Of a stretch of 64,000 nt of DNA, positions 45,499 through 53,973 are shown one piece after another. How positions within the stretch are numbered: the stretch's first letter is position 1; every line of letters begins with the position of its first letter. Origin of the DNA: Acidobacteriota bacterium (GTDB lineage Bacteria; Acidobacteriota; Terriglobia; Acidiferrales; UBA7541); the NCBI GenBank assembly GCA_013289835.1, contig JABCZG010000007.1:160399-224398 (forward strand), written 5' to 3'. A model generated the notes under the pieces. That model saw only the letters and a list, made by a program, of their open reading frames with translations, was not told the origin of the DNA and ran no database searches. A program made the translations under genes and the position numbers.

Positions 45499-47520
45499 AT
45501 GTACGGGTTTTGCCCAGTCGTGCGATTTAGCGCCCGCGTGTGTGTGCTTCTGGTGGCCTTTTCTGCGTGCAGTTTGGCCCAAGTTCCGGGTGGCGGACCC
45601 TCGCCTGCACCGACCCCTCCCCCTTCAGCCCCGCCTTCCCCTGCAACATCCCCTTCCGCTCCAGCCGCGGCCCCAATTTCGCCTTCTAATCCAGTGGTGG
45701 CCGCAGCGGCCAAGGCAGGCCTCTCGATTCTGGTGCGCGCCTCGAATGGAACGAACGTAGACACCCTGGCGGTGGTTACGCTCTACGATGCTTCGGGCCA
45801 GACGCTGACGTCCAAGACGACCAAGGACTCCCTGGCATCCTTCGTTCCGCTGAACAATGGCTCCTACATTGTGGACGTGGATGCGCCAGGATTCGGCAAG
45901 AGCAGGATGGACGCAAAAGTCACGACGGAAGACGGCGAGCAGCTGCTAATCATCACCTTGCGTCCGGATACAGGGAGCGGCGTATCGTACGAGTTGACCA
46001 GTAACGTGGAACTCGCGCCCAAGCCGCAGAAAGAAGTAACCAAGGGCTTGGATGCATTTCGCTCCGGCAAGTTTGACGAGGCCGTTAAGCACCTGGAAAG
46101 CGCCCAGCACATGGTTCCCAAAGAGGCGGAGATTCCTTCGATGCTGGGAATGGTTTATGAGAAGAAGGGCGAACTCCCGACGGCGCGGAAATACTGGGAA
46201 CAGTCGATTCAGCTGGACCCGAAACGCCTCTCCGCCTTGCTCCCCTATGCTGATTCCTTGCTTCGCGAGAAAAATCTGGTGGGAGCTCGGAAGTACCTGG
46301 ACATGGCGGTTGAAGCTGGCCCGACATCCTGGCGCGCCCACGCTCTGCTCGCTGCCGTCCTGATGCAGCAGAAATCCTATGCGGAAGCGGTGTCACATGC
46401 GGAGAAGGCGATTGATCTCGGCAAAGCGGACGCCAACTCCGCGCGGCTCACGCTGGGCCAGGCGCTGGCATTCCAGAATCAAAACGCGCAGGCCATTACC
46501 GTGCTGGAGGCCTACGTTGCCGGAAACCCTTCGCCGACCCTGGCGGATGCTGCGCGGAACATGATCACGCGGTTACAGAACTCCGCGGCGTCGGCGACGG
46601 ACACAGGGGCCGCGATCGTCGACCTATCGGGCGGCAAGTCTGCGGCGGCGGGTGACAACGCCGATATTCCTTTGACCGAGGCGGCGTTGCGCTGGCTTCC
46701 ACCCGATGTGGATTCGGCGATTCCGCCAGTCGAGCCGGGGGTTACCTGTTCGTTGGACGACGTCTTGAAAAAAGCTTCGGCGCGGGTGCAGGAATTGCCC
46801 GCGGTCGTGGACCGCTATACCGCCACTGAAGTTTTGCACCATGAAGATGTGAACAACGCCGGGGTTGCCGAGGGGATTACGGATATTTCCTTCAACTACC
46901 TGGCCTCCGTACGGGACATCAAGAATGAAAAGTACGGCGAAGCACTGGACGTTCAGGAATACCGCAACGGCAGTACCGGCACGGAGATGTTTCCGAATCA
47001 CGAAGGAAGCGTTGGATTGCCTTCCATCGTGCTCATTTTTCACCCCTTGCTGATCAGCGATTTTGAGATGAAGTGCGAAGGCTTGCGCCGCTTGCAAGGC
47101 GGCTTTGCCTGGCAAGTCTCTTTCCGCCAGCGTGGGGACAAGGAAAGCCGCATCCGCCGCTACCGCATCGCCGGACATGTATATCCGATTGCGCTCAAAG
47201 GGCGCGCCTGGATTGATGCCAACACGTTTCAAATCGTGCGTCTGGAGACGGATTTGCGCGAGGCGCATCCGGAACTCAAACTGAATGCCGAGCACCTGAT
47301 CATGGAATACGGCCCCGTGCGATTCAAAAGCCGCAACGAGCAACTCTGGCTGCCGGCCAGCGCGGAATATTATGCTGTCCGCCGCGGCAAACGATTCCAC
47401 CGCCGGCACACGTTTACGAATTACATTCTGTTTTCCGTCGAGGACAAACAAAAGATCGGCGAGCCTCCCAAGGAAAAAGCGGCGGCGGCAACTGCTCCTG
47501 ATAAGAATTCAGACAATTAG
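45499..47520 (+). CDS. Exported TPR protein with proline-rich leader
   Basis: 673 residues. Signal peptide (VCVLLVAFSACSLAQ), a Pro/Ser/Ala-rich stretch (45-75 region), a beta-sandwich resembling carboxypeptidase-regulatory or PEGA domains, tetratricopeptide repeats (about residues 175-365; e.g. AFRSGKFDEAVKHLESA, YEKKGELPTARKYWEQSIQLDP) and a C-terminal beta-rich domain of about 270 residues. The start has GGGGAGG close upstream. Probably a periplasmic scaffold; the C-terminal domain is not recognised but recurs in acidobacterial TPR proteins to my recollection. Confidence 0.72.
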   Translation: MYGFCPVVRFSARVCVLLVAFSACSLAQVPGGGPSPAPTPPPSAPPSPATSPSAPAAAPISPSNPVVAAAAKAGLSILVRASNGTNVDTLAVVTLYDASGQTLTSKTTKDSLASFVPLNNGSYIVDVDAPGFGKSRMDAKVTTEDGEQLLIITLRPDTGSGVSYELTSNVELAPKPQKEVTKGLDAFRSGKFDEAVKHLESAQHMVPKEAEIPSMLGMVYEKKGELPTARKYWEQSIQLDPKRLSALLPYADSLLREKNLVGARKYLDMAVEAGPTSWRAHALLAAVLMQQKSYAEAVSHAEKAIDLGKADANSARLTLGQALAFQNQNAQAITVLEAYVAGNPSPTLADAARNMITRLQNSAASATDTGAAIVDLSGGKSAAAGDNADIPLTEAALRWLPPDVDSAIPPVEPGVTCSLDDVLKKASARVQELPAVVDRYTATEVLHHEDVNNAGVAEGITDISFNYLASVRDIKNEKYGEALDVQEYRNGSTGTEMFPNHEGSVGLPSIVLIFHPLLISDFEMKCEGLRRLQGGFAWQVSFRQRGDKESRIRRYRIAGHVYPIALKGRAWIDANTFQIVRLETDLREAHPELKLNAEHLIMEYGPVRFKSRNEQLWLPASAEYYAVRRGKRFHRRHTFTNYILFSVEDKQKIGEPPKEKAAAATAPDKNSDN

Positions 47521-47715
47521 AGAGGCCAGCTCGGGCGCCAGTTAAGGTGATGCGCTCGGGGTGTTTGGATTTCCTCGAATGACAAGCGGAGCAGTCCAGT
47601 CCGCCATGGATTCAGCGTTCCACTCGTAATGCATTGCATGCAGTGCCGTGCCGCCGTCGTTGTGCGCCTCGGCGGCTGATGCTACGTTTGTAAGCGCCTA
47701 CATGGAGGCCGGTTG

Positions 47716-48774
47716 ATGCGCGTTTCTCCCTGGCGGAGTCTGGCGTTCGTGCTCTTGCTGGTCGCGCTTTTTGTTGGGCTGCCTGCTCTTCACGCGCAAG
47801 GAAATCAGCCGTCCCCCGAACATCTGAAGATCGGTTTCTTGATGGATTCCCTGAAGATCGAGCGCTGGCAAACGGACCTCGATAACTTCCAGAAACGCGC
47901 AAAAGAGTTGGGCGCAGTGGTTCTGGTGGAGACGGCCGAGGGAGATGATGAACTGCAGTTGCGGCAGGCACAGAAGTTGCTGGATTCCGGCGTCAAGGTC
48001 CTGGTCCTGGTTTCCCACGATGTGGACAAAGCCGAGCGCATCGTCAACGCGGCGAAAGCCAGGCAGGTCCCGGTGCTGTGCTACGAGCGCCTCGTTCGAA
48101 ACAGTGATGTCGGTTTTTTTATTGGAGTGGATGCTGCAACGGTCGGTCTGCTGCAGGCTTCGTTTCTCACACGCCTCGCTCCCAAGGGAAACTACGTTTT
48201 GATCGCGGGCTCTCCCAGCGATATCAACGCGAAGATTATCCACGATGCGCAGGTGAAAGTATTGAAGCCTTACGTCGACCACGGAGACATCAGAATTGTG
48301 GGAGACTTCTGGGCCAAGGATTGGAATCCCTCGGAAGCCTACGCGCACATGTCGGAAGTCATCGAATCCACGAAGGGCGACATCACCGCCGTGGTGGCTT
48401 CCAATGACGGAACGGCGGGCGGTGCGATACAAGCTCTGGAGGATCACAAACTCGCGGGAAAAGTTCTTGTTTCGGGTCAAGACGCCGATCTGGCGGCGAT
48501 CATTCGAATCCTCGACGGCACGCAGACCATGACGGTTTATAAGCCATTGGGTTCGCAGGCAAGGTTGGCTGCGGAAGCGGCGGTGGCGCTGGCGAAGGGT
48601 GAGCCGGTCAAGACCACGTCTTCCATTCCGAATGGCAGCAAAGACGTGCCGGCGATCTTGATGAATTTAGTGGTGGTGAACAAGGACAACGTGAAGCAGA
48701 CCGTCATTCAGGACGGATTCCAAAACCTCGAAACGATTCAGAAGAGTTTGCCGAAAGAAAAGTGGCCGAAGTAA
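47716..48774 (+). CDS. Orphan periplasmic sugar-binding protein, XylF-like
   Basis: 352 residues: signal peptide (LVALFVGLPALHAQ) then a type I periplasmic-binding-protein fold (KIGFLMDSLKIERWQTDLDNF, ASNDGTAGGAIQALEDHKLAGKVLVSGQDAD), the pattern of xylose/ribose-binding proteins. No ABC permease or ATPase gene is adjacent, so it is an orphan; it may serve a distant transporter or act in signalling. The start ATG at 47716 has GGAGG seven bases upstream. Function by family only. Confidence 0.8.
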   Translation: MRVSPWRSLAFVLLLVALFVGLPALHAQGNQPSPEHLKIGFLMDSLKIERWQTDLDNFQKRAKELGAVVLVETAEGDDELQLRQAQKLLDSGVKVLVLVSHDVDKAERIVNAAKARQVPVLCYERLVRNSDVGFFIGVDAATVGLLQASFLTRLAPKGNYVLIAGSPSDINAKIIHDAQVKVLKPYVDHGDIRIVGDFWAKDWNPSEAYAHMSEVIESTKGDITAVVASNDGTAGGAIQALEDHKLAGKVLVSGQDADLAAIIRILDGTQTMTVYKPLGSQARLAAEAAVALAKGEPVKTTSSIPNGSKDVPAILMNLVVVNKDNVKQTVIQDGFQNLETIQKSLPKEKWPK

Positions 48775-48803
48775 GTTTGGATCCCGCGCAGCGCAGCCTA
48801 TTC

Positions 48804-49142
48804 CTACTTCAAGCCCCAGAACGTGGCGTCCGGCTTCACCAATTCGAATCCGGCGTCCCACGCTTCATGGCTGCGCCAGACGACTTCGGCGTCCGCCTTG
48901 CGTCCCGTTTCTGGATGCACGAGGCGAACGCGTTTGTGAAGCGGCAGGTCCGCTCCCACCACCGCCATGCACCCGGAATGACTGACGTCCACGGTGACGG
49001 CGTTAACTTGTTCCTTGGAGCCTGCCTCTTCCCATTCCACGAGTAATTTCACTCGTGAAATAATGCGCTTGTGGCCTCGTAATCTTTCCCAACGCTCTTG
49101 TGCGGCTCTTGCTGCGGGATTGTTAAGCGTGATGGTGTTCAT
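48804..49142 (-). CDS. PilZ-domain protein
   Basis: 112 residues forming a single PilZ domain. The c-di-GMP-binding residues are in place: RxxxR as R26-IIS-R30 and DxSxxG as D52-VSHSG. It is cytoplasmic and has no partner domain, so it probably acts by binding a target protein. It is a plausible reader of the c-di-GMP made or broken by the enzyme at 11640. A good promoter lies upstream. Confidence 0.85.
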   Translation of the reverse strand: MNTITLNNPAARAAQERWERLRGHKRIISRVKLLVEWEEAGSKEQVNAVTVDVSHSGCMAVVGADLPLHKRVRLVHPETGRKADAEVVWRSHEAWDAGFELVKPDATFWGLK

Positions 49143-49461
49143 GTCTGGCCTCGCTGTGGAAGACTTACCGGGCCCGGGAGGTAGAAACTACAAATTAATC
49201 CCGCGAATTGCTGAGGTCAATAGTACTTTTTCAAATGAGCCAAAGTGGTCAATTACCCCTCATTTAAAGCACTGAATTCAACGTGTGGCGATCCTTGGGC
49301 GCGGGATCGTCCGAGGAGTAACACCTCTCAGGAAGCGCGACTATTGACGGAAAAGTTGAGAAGCTGGCTCTGTCCCGCAGTGGAACAGCAACTGAAGCTG
49401 GTTCGCAGGGCGAAATTCGAGCGAACTCGTCTTGTTGAACTCGCAAGCCTCTCCGCATCGT
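49143..49461. other. Gene-free stretch between pilZ and the sugar dehydrogenase gene
   Basis: 319 bases carrying the promoter of the PilZ gene (see the promoter entry). The rest has no recognisable structure. Both flanking genes are on the minus strand. Confidence 0.5.
49192..49220 (-). promoter_or_regulatory. Sigma-70-type promoter of the PilZ gene
   Basis: On the minus strand TTGACC (49220-49215) and TAATTT (49197-49192) are separated by exactly 17 bases. The predicted start is about 40 nt before the PilZ ATG. Prediction by eye. Confidence 0.45.
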
Positions 49462-51123
49462 TCAGTTTCCTACGTAGCTGATGCGCCAGATGGATTTCGA
49501 ACCGTCGTCGGTGACCAGCAGCGAGCCATCGGGCGCGACGGTGACGCCCACCGGCCGTCCCCAAACGTGTCCGTTGTCCACGACGAACCCCGTCATGAAA
49601 TCCTCGTATTCGCCGCTCGCGTGTCCGCTCTGGTGCAAAGGCACGCGAATGAGTTCGTACCCGACGCGCACGGAGCGATTCCACGATCCGTGTTCGGAAG
49701 CGAAAATGTCGCCCTGATATTCCGCTGGGAATTGCTTGCCGTCGTAAAACGTCAATTCCAGCGAAGCATTGTGCGGATTGAGGATCACATCCGGAGTGAT
49801 CACTTTGTCTTTCAGCTCGGGGTGTTTACCTTCGTGCCGCGGGTCTTGATGGCCGCCCATATACCACCAGGGCCAGCCGTAGAACCCGCCTTCCTGAACA
49901 TGCGTGATGTAGTCGGGGACCAAATTGTCGCCAAGCGCGTCGCGTTCGTTGACGGAACACCACAATTCGCTCGTCTTCGGGTTGACGGCCAAGCCGACAC
50001 AATTGCGGATGCCATACGCGTACACGTGCATCCCCGAACCGTCCGGGTTGAACTCAAGGATGTCCGCGCGATCTTTTTCTGCTGGTGTAGTGTCAGGGTC
50101 GTCGATATTGGAGCCGGAACCCACGGAGACAAACATTTTCTTGCCATCGGGGCTGAACTGAATGTCGCGCGTCGAGTGGCCCTCTGGCCCGGGCAAATCG
50201 GCGATGTGCTCCGCGGGGCCGGCAGCCTTCAAATCGCCGTTGTGATACGGAAAACGCACCACCGACTCCGTGTTACCGATATAAATCCATTGAGGGTCTG
50301 GTCCCGGGGGATAAAAGTTGATGCCGAAGGGCTGTTTCAGCCCTGTCGCGAATGTCTCGGTCTTCTCTGGCTTGCCGTCGGCGGTGATGCCTCGAAAAAC
50401 GCGTATCTCGCCGGCCCCCGTCTCGGCGACAAAGACATCCCCATTGGGCGCGGTGCGGATCAGCCGTGGGTTATGAAGCCCCGACGCGTACAGCTCCACT
50501 TTGAATCCTGGCAAAACCTGCGGCCACGCATCCTTTGGGCGAGGGACCAGCTTCGGTCCGTTCCCAGCCGATGCGGTGGCAAGCGGAGAAGGCAAGTCTT
50601 CGAGGGTGATCTTGCGAGTTGTTCCAGGCTTCTCAAAGCGGTAATCGGTAAACGGAGCTTTTGGCGGAGGAGAACTCTTGCCCGTCTCAATGGCTTCGTC
50701 GGCGGAGAGCTGCACGCGAGGAGAGCCGGGCTTGCGGCTGCCAAGGACGCGGATATAGTTGATGATCTCCCACCGTTGCTGCGCCGGGAGACTGTCCCAG
50801 GCGGGCATGCCGTTGTTCAGATCTCCCTTGGTGATATACCAAAAAAGCTCACCGTCGCTGGCACCTTGCGCTTTGCCACTCGCCAATGCAGGAATGTTTC
50901 CCGTGCCTTCGCCATTTTCTCCATGGCATTGCGCGCAACGGAGATGGTACGCCTCCTTGGCGGAGGCGGGGTGCTGGCCCTCGTAGGGATTTTTCTCTCC
51001 CTTTACAGATGCCGGGGCATTGTGAAAATTCGGATTTTGCGCCGGAGTTATCTGTGTCAGGAGAATAGACAGCACAGCGTATGTTGCGAGCGAACCAAGA
51101 AAAAGGCGTGTGGTGGCTTTCAA
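49462..51123 (-). CDS. Cytochrome c / PQQ-type sugar (sorbosone) dehydrogenase fusion
   Basis: 553 residues. Signal segment, then a class I cytochrome c domain with heme motif CAQCH (C63, C66, H67) and likely axial M106 in NNGMPAWD, then a six-bladed propeller of the soluble PQQ glucose/sorbosone dehydrogenase type (LHNPRLIRTAPNGDVFVAE, GHSTRDIQFSPDGKKMFVSVGS, GFYGWPWW). A fused cytochrome would pass electrons straight to the respiratory chain. No PQQ biosynthesis genes are in the window. Substrate not predictable. Confidence 0.85.
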   Translation of the reverse strand: MKATTRLFLGSLATYAVLSILLTQITPAQNPNFHNAPASVKGEKNPYEGQHPASAKEAYHLRCAQCHGENGEGTGNIPALASGKAQGASDGELFWYITKGDLNNGMPAWDSLPAQQRWEIINYIRVLGSRKPGSPRVQLSADEAIETGKSSPPPKAPFTDYRFEKPGTTRKITLEDLPSPLATASAGNGPKLVPRPKDAWPQVLPGFKVELYASGLHNPRLIRTAPNGDVFVAETGAGEIRVFRGITADGKPEKTETFATGLKQPFGINFYPPGPDPQWIYIGNTESVVRFPYHNGDLKAAGPAEHIADLPGPEGHSTRDIQFSPDGKKMFVSVGSGSNIDDPDTTPAEKDRADILEFNPDGSGMHVYAYGIRNCVGLAVNPKTSELWCSVNERDALGDNLVPDYITHVQEGGFYGWPWWYMGGHQDPRHEGKHPELKDKVITPDVILNPHNASLELTFYDGKQFPAEYQGDIFASEHGSWNRSVRVGYELIRVPLHQSGHASGEYEDFMTGFVVDNGHVWGRPVGVTVAPDGSLLVTDDGSKSIWRISYVGN

Positions 51124-51324
51124 GGCGGTCTCAACCTCCTACGCGTCACGAACCGGATCGATTTTACGCCCCCATCGAAAAAGCCTTGGCTGGGGCGAAC
51201 GGAACGGTCAGCCCTGCAGACCTGCATCGTACCGATAATTCGCGCCGCCCCGCAAGAGCGTTTCATTTTTCGTCAAAGATCCGCGTGCCTCCGACGATGG
51301 AGGAGAGATCGGCCCTTGGCCTCT

Positions 51325-51903
51325 TTAGGCCGAGGGCGCTTGCTGGATCAGCTCCGCTTCGATGGTGATTTTCACTTCATCGCCGACCATCACCCCGCCG
51401 CCTTCGACCAGTGCGTTCCACACCAATCCGAAGTCTTTGCGGTTGATTTTCGTGGACGCGGTGGCTCCGGCGCGCACATTGCCCCAGGGATCCTTCACCG
51501 GAGGAGTCGGGCCTTCGACGTCGAGAGTAACTTCCTTGGTGACGCCACGGATGGTCAGATCGCCGGTCAGTTTGAAATACTCCAGCTCGACAGCCTCGTT
51601 GCGCTTGGACTTAAAAGTGATGGTCGGATAGTTCGCCACGTCGAGGAAGTCCGCGCTACGAAGATGCTCATCGCGCTGGGGTTCACGGGTATTGATGGAT
51701 GCGGCTTGGATGATCACTTCGACTGTGGACTTCGACGGATCGGCCGGGTTCAGGACGGCGCTGCCGCTGAGCTTGGTGAACTCTCCCCGGACATTCGAAA
51801 TCATGAGGTGCCGTACGCTGAAATGTGCCGCCGAATGAGCGGGGTCGATCTGCCACTGGGTTGGTTTGGTGCTTTGTGTTGCTGCGTTTGCTGCTGTGCT
51901 CAT
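51325..51903 (-). CDS. YceI-family lipid-binding-like protein
   Basis: 192 residues of the YceI lipocalin-like fold: WQIDPAHSAAHFSVRHLMISNVRGEF, RDEHLRSADFLDVANYPTITFKS, and LTIRGVTKEVTLDVE. Members bind isoprenoid or fatty lipids. The start at 51903 with AAGGAG upstream is preferred to the ORF track's 51972. No signal peptide is evident, so the protein may be cytoplasmic. Confidence 0.87.
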   Translation of the reverse strand: MSTAANAATQSTKPTQWQIDPAHSAAHFSVRHLMISNVRGEFTKLSGSAVLNPADPSKSTVEVIIQAASINTREPQRDEHLRSADFLDVANYPTITFKSKRNEAVELEYFKLTGDLTIRGVTKEVTLDVEGPTPPVKDPWGNVRAGATASTKINRKDFGLVWNALVEGGGVMVGDEVKITIEAELIQQAPSA

Positions 51904-52082
51904 ATTGATTTCTCCTTGCGTGTATCGATTTGCTGCGAAAGCGGCATCCGTGGCACGCGCGCTGCAAGCCAAGCTTGCGGGCTGTGAAGCGGTTTGGCAA
52001 CGGGCCGCATTCGTCTCATGGGGCCGACATTATTCGTTATAACGACTATTGTCAAGAGGATAGAATTCGCGGGTTTCGGACT

Positions 52083-52979
52083 CTATCCTCCATGCGCGGC
52101 GTGAGCCAATTCATGCATCTTGCTTTCGTCCATTTTCAGGGCGGCGGCCGCGACGTTTTCTTCGAGATGTTTGACGCTGGACGTTCCGGGGATGGGCAAC
52201 ATAACCGGGGACCGCGAGAGCAGCCATGCCAGCGCGACTTGTGAGGGCGTAGCCTTCAAATGCTCGGCCACGCGGCGAATGGGACTGTTTTCCTTTGACA
52301 ATTGGCCGGCCGCTAGCGGAAACCACGGAATGAAACCCATCTTCTCTTCCTGGCAATATTGCAAAACATCTTCCGCTCCGCGGTCGGCCAGGCTGTAGCG
52401 ATTCTGCACGCTGACGATGGGAACGATGGTTTGCGCGTGCCGAATCTGCTTCACGGTTACTTCCGACAAACCGATGTGCTTGATTTTTCCTTCCGCTTGC
52501 AGATCCTTCAGAGTTCCGAGTTGGTCTTGGGCTGGAACTTTCGGGTCGATGCGATGCAATTGATACAGATCAATGCGCTCCAGCCGCAACCGGCGCAGGC
52601 TTCCTTCGCACGCCGATCTCAGGTGCTCCGGCGTTCCGTTTTCCACCCAGCGGTCGGGACCCGGCCGTTCGAAACCGCCCTTCGTTGCAATCACCAGGTT
52701 TGCCGGATACGGATACAGCGCCTCGGCGATGATTTCTTCGCTGACGTGCGGGCCATAGGAATCCGCCGTGTCTATGAAATTGACTCCCAGTTCAACCGCG
52801 CGCCGCAACACGCGGATGGCTTCCGCTCGATCTGACGGCGGTCCCCAAATTCCCTTTCCCGTGATACGCATGGCTCCGAATCCCAGCCGCGTAACACGCA
52901 GGTCATTCCCGATCAGGAATTCCCCAGCCCGCGCGGCCAACCCCTGTCCCTGATGCGTTCTCGATTTACTGTTTTCCAT
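52083..52979 (-). CDS. Aldo/keto reductase
   Basis: 298 residues. The catalytic tetrad Asp-Tyr-Lys-His is present in FIDTADSYG (D70, Y75), ATKGG (K100) and LHRID (H142). The C-terminal phosphate-binding [14 protein letters not shown] suggests NADP(H). The ATG at 52979 with AAGGGAG upstream is preferred to the track's 53006. Substrate unknown. DUF72 lies 204 nt upstream on the same strand. Confidence 0.87.
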   Translation of the reverse strand: MENSKSRTHQGQGLAARAGEFLIGNDLRVTRLGFGAMRITGKGIWGPPSDRAEAIRVLRRAVELGVNFIDTADSYGPHVSEEIIAEALYPYPANLVIATKGGFERPGPDRWVENGTPEHLRSACEGSLRRLRLERIDLYQLHRIDPKVPAQDQLGTLKDLQAEGKIKHIGLSEVTVKQIRHAQTIVPIVSVQNRYSLADRGAEDVLQYCQEEKMGFIPWFPLAAGQLSKENSPIRRVAEHLKATPSQVALAWLLSRSPVMLPIPGTSSVKHLEENVAAAALKMDESKMHELAHAAHGG

Positions 52980-53183
52980 GATGTTTCTCCCTTCCCCCCA
53001 GCGCACTAAGAATTAACGGCCCGGGGTTATTCTCGCGGACGAAATTCTCTGCCGCACACGCCCCAGCGAACTGTTAGATTCTTTGTTGTGGACGTTTGAT
53101 ACAAATTCCTGGGTCCAAATCTGAGTTTGTGGCAATCTCCTTTTGCATTCATTCTAGCGACGGCCGGAAATTGGGATGCTCAG

Positions 53184-53960
53184 TTATCCCCCGAGCAGCG
53201 CATGCGCGTAGGCCGGCGCTTTGCCGGCATCTTCGTGTTTGCAGTAGGCGTACACGTTCACTCCCTTGCCGAGCCATTCTCCAAAACGCTTGCTCCAGGC
53301 CGCCAATTGTTTTGCGGTGTAGTTTTCACGTCGCAGGCGCACATACGTAAAATCGGCTGTGAGGACTTCCAGAGGCGTTTCCTTTTCCGTCTCCGCCAGA
53401 CAAAGCGCCACTCCGTGCCGGCGAAGGACGGCGTACGTCTCCTCGGTGTACCACGATGGGTGACGCACTTCGAAAGCGAACGCAAACGCCGGCGGCCGAA
53501 GGGCGAGAAAGTCTTCCAGCAGCGACTGGTCAAATTTGAAATTGGGCGGTAGCTGCACGAGGATGGGGCCGAGGTGGTCTCCATCGTTCAGCACGCTGGC
53601 CACTTCCAGGAATCGCTTCAAAACATCCTGACAGCCGCGCAGCCTCTTGATGTGGGTAATCTGCTGGTTGGCCTTCAGAGCAAACCTGAAGCCTTCGGGA
53701 ACGGTTTTTGCCCACTGCAAAAGCAGATTCTCCGTTGGCATGCGGTAAAAAGAATGATTGATCTCCACTGTCTTGAACTGTCCGGCGTAGAAACTCAACA
53801 TTTCGCGGTCCGGGAGCTTTTCCGGGTAAAAACTTCCCTTCCACTCTTTGTAGGAGTATCCAGAAGTGCCCACACTAAGTTGGCCTTTGCGAGAAATCGG
53901 AACCTCCCCATTTTGGCATTTAACCACAGCTGCGATACCAGGAAAAGAAAAGGGCGGCAC
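53184..53960 (-). CDS. DUF72-family protein
   Basis: About 258 residues (start uncertain) of the DUF72 TIM-barrel family: VGTSGYSYKEWKGSFYPEKLP, VEINHSFYRMPTE, FEVRHPSWYTEET and YAYCKHEDAGKAPAYA. Nucleic-acid-related roles have been proposed for DUF72 but I know of no settled function. It begins 13 nt after the ligD stop, in the same direction, so it is probably part of the repair operon. A GTG at about residue 30 (VGTSGY), with AAAGG upstream, could be the true start. Confidence 0.8.
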   Translation of the reverse strand: MPPFSFPGIAAVVKCQNGEVPISRKGQLSVGTSGYSYKEWKGSFYPEKLPDREMLSFYAGQFKTVEINHSFYRMPTENLLLQWAKTVPEGFRFALKANQQITHIKRLRGCQDVLKRFLEVASVLNDGDHLGPILVQLPPNFKFDQSLLEDFLALRPPAFAFAFEVRHPSWYTEETYAVLRRHGVALCLAETEKETPLEVLTADFTYVRLRRENYTAKQLAAWSKRFGEWLGKGVNVYAYCKHEDAGKAPAYAHALLGG

Positions 53961-53973
53961 CCGCAGCGCGGGA

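Noticed and set aside
49432-51987. Forward ORF of 851 residues
   Set aside because: It lies antisense to the cytochrome c/PQQ dehydrogenase and the YceI gene, both with clear motifs; its sequence shows no family features and is the mirror of GC-rich codon use.
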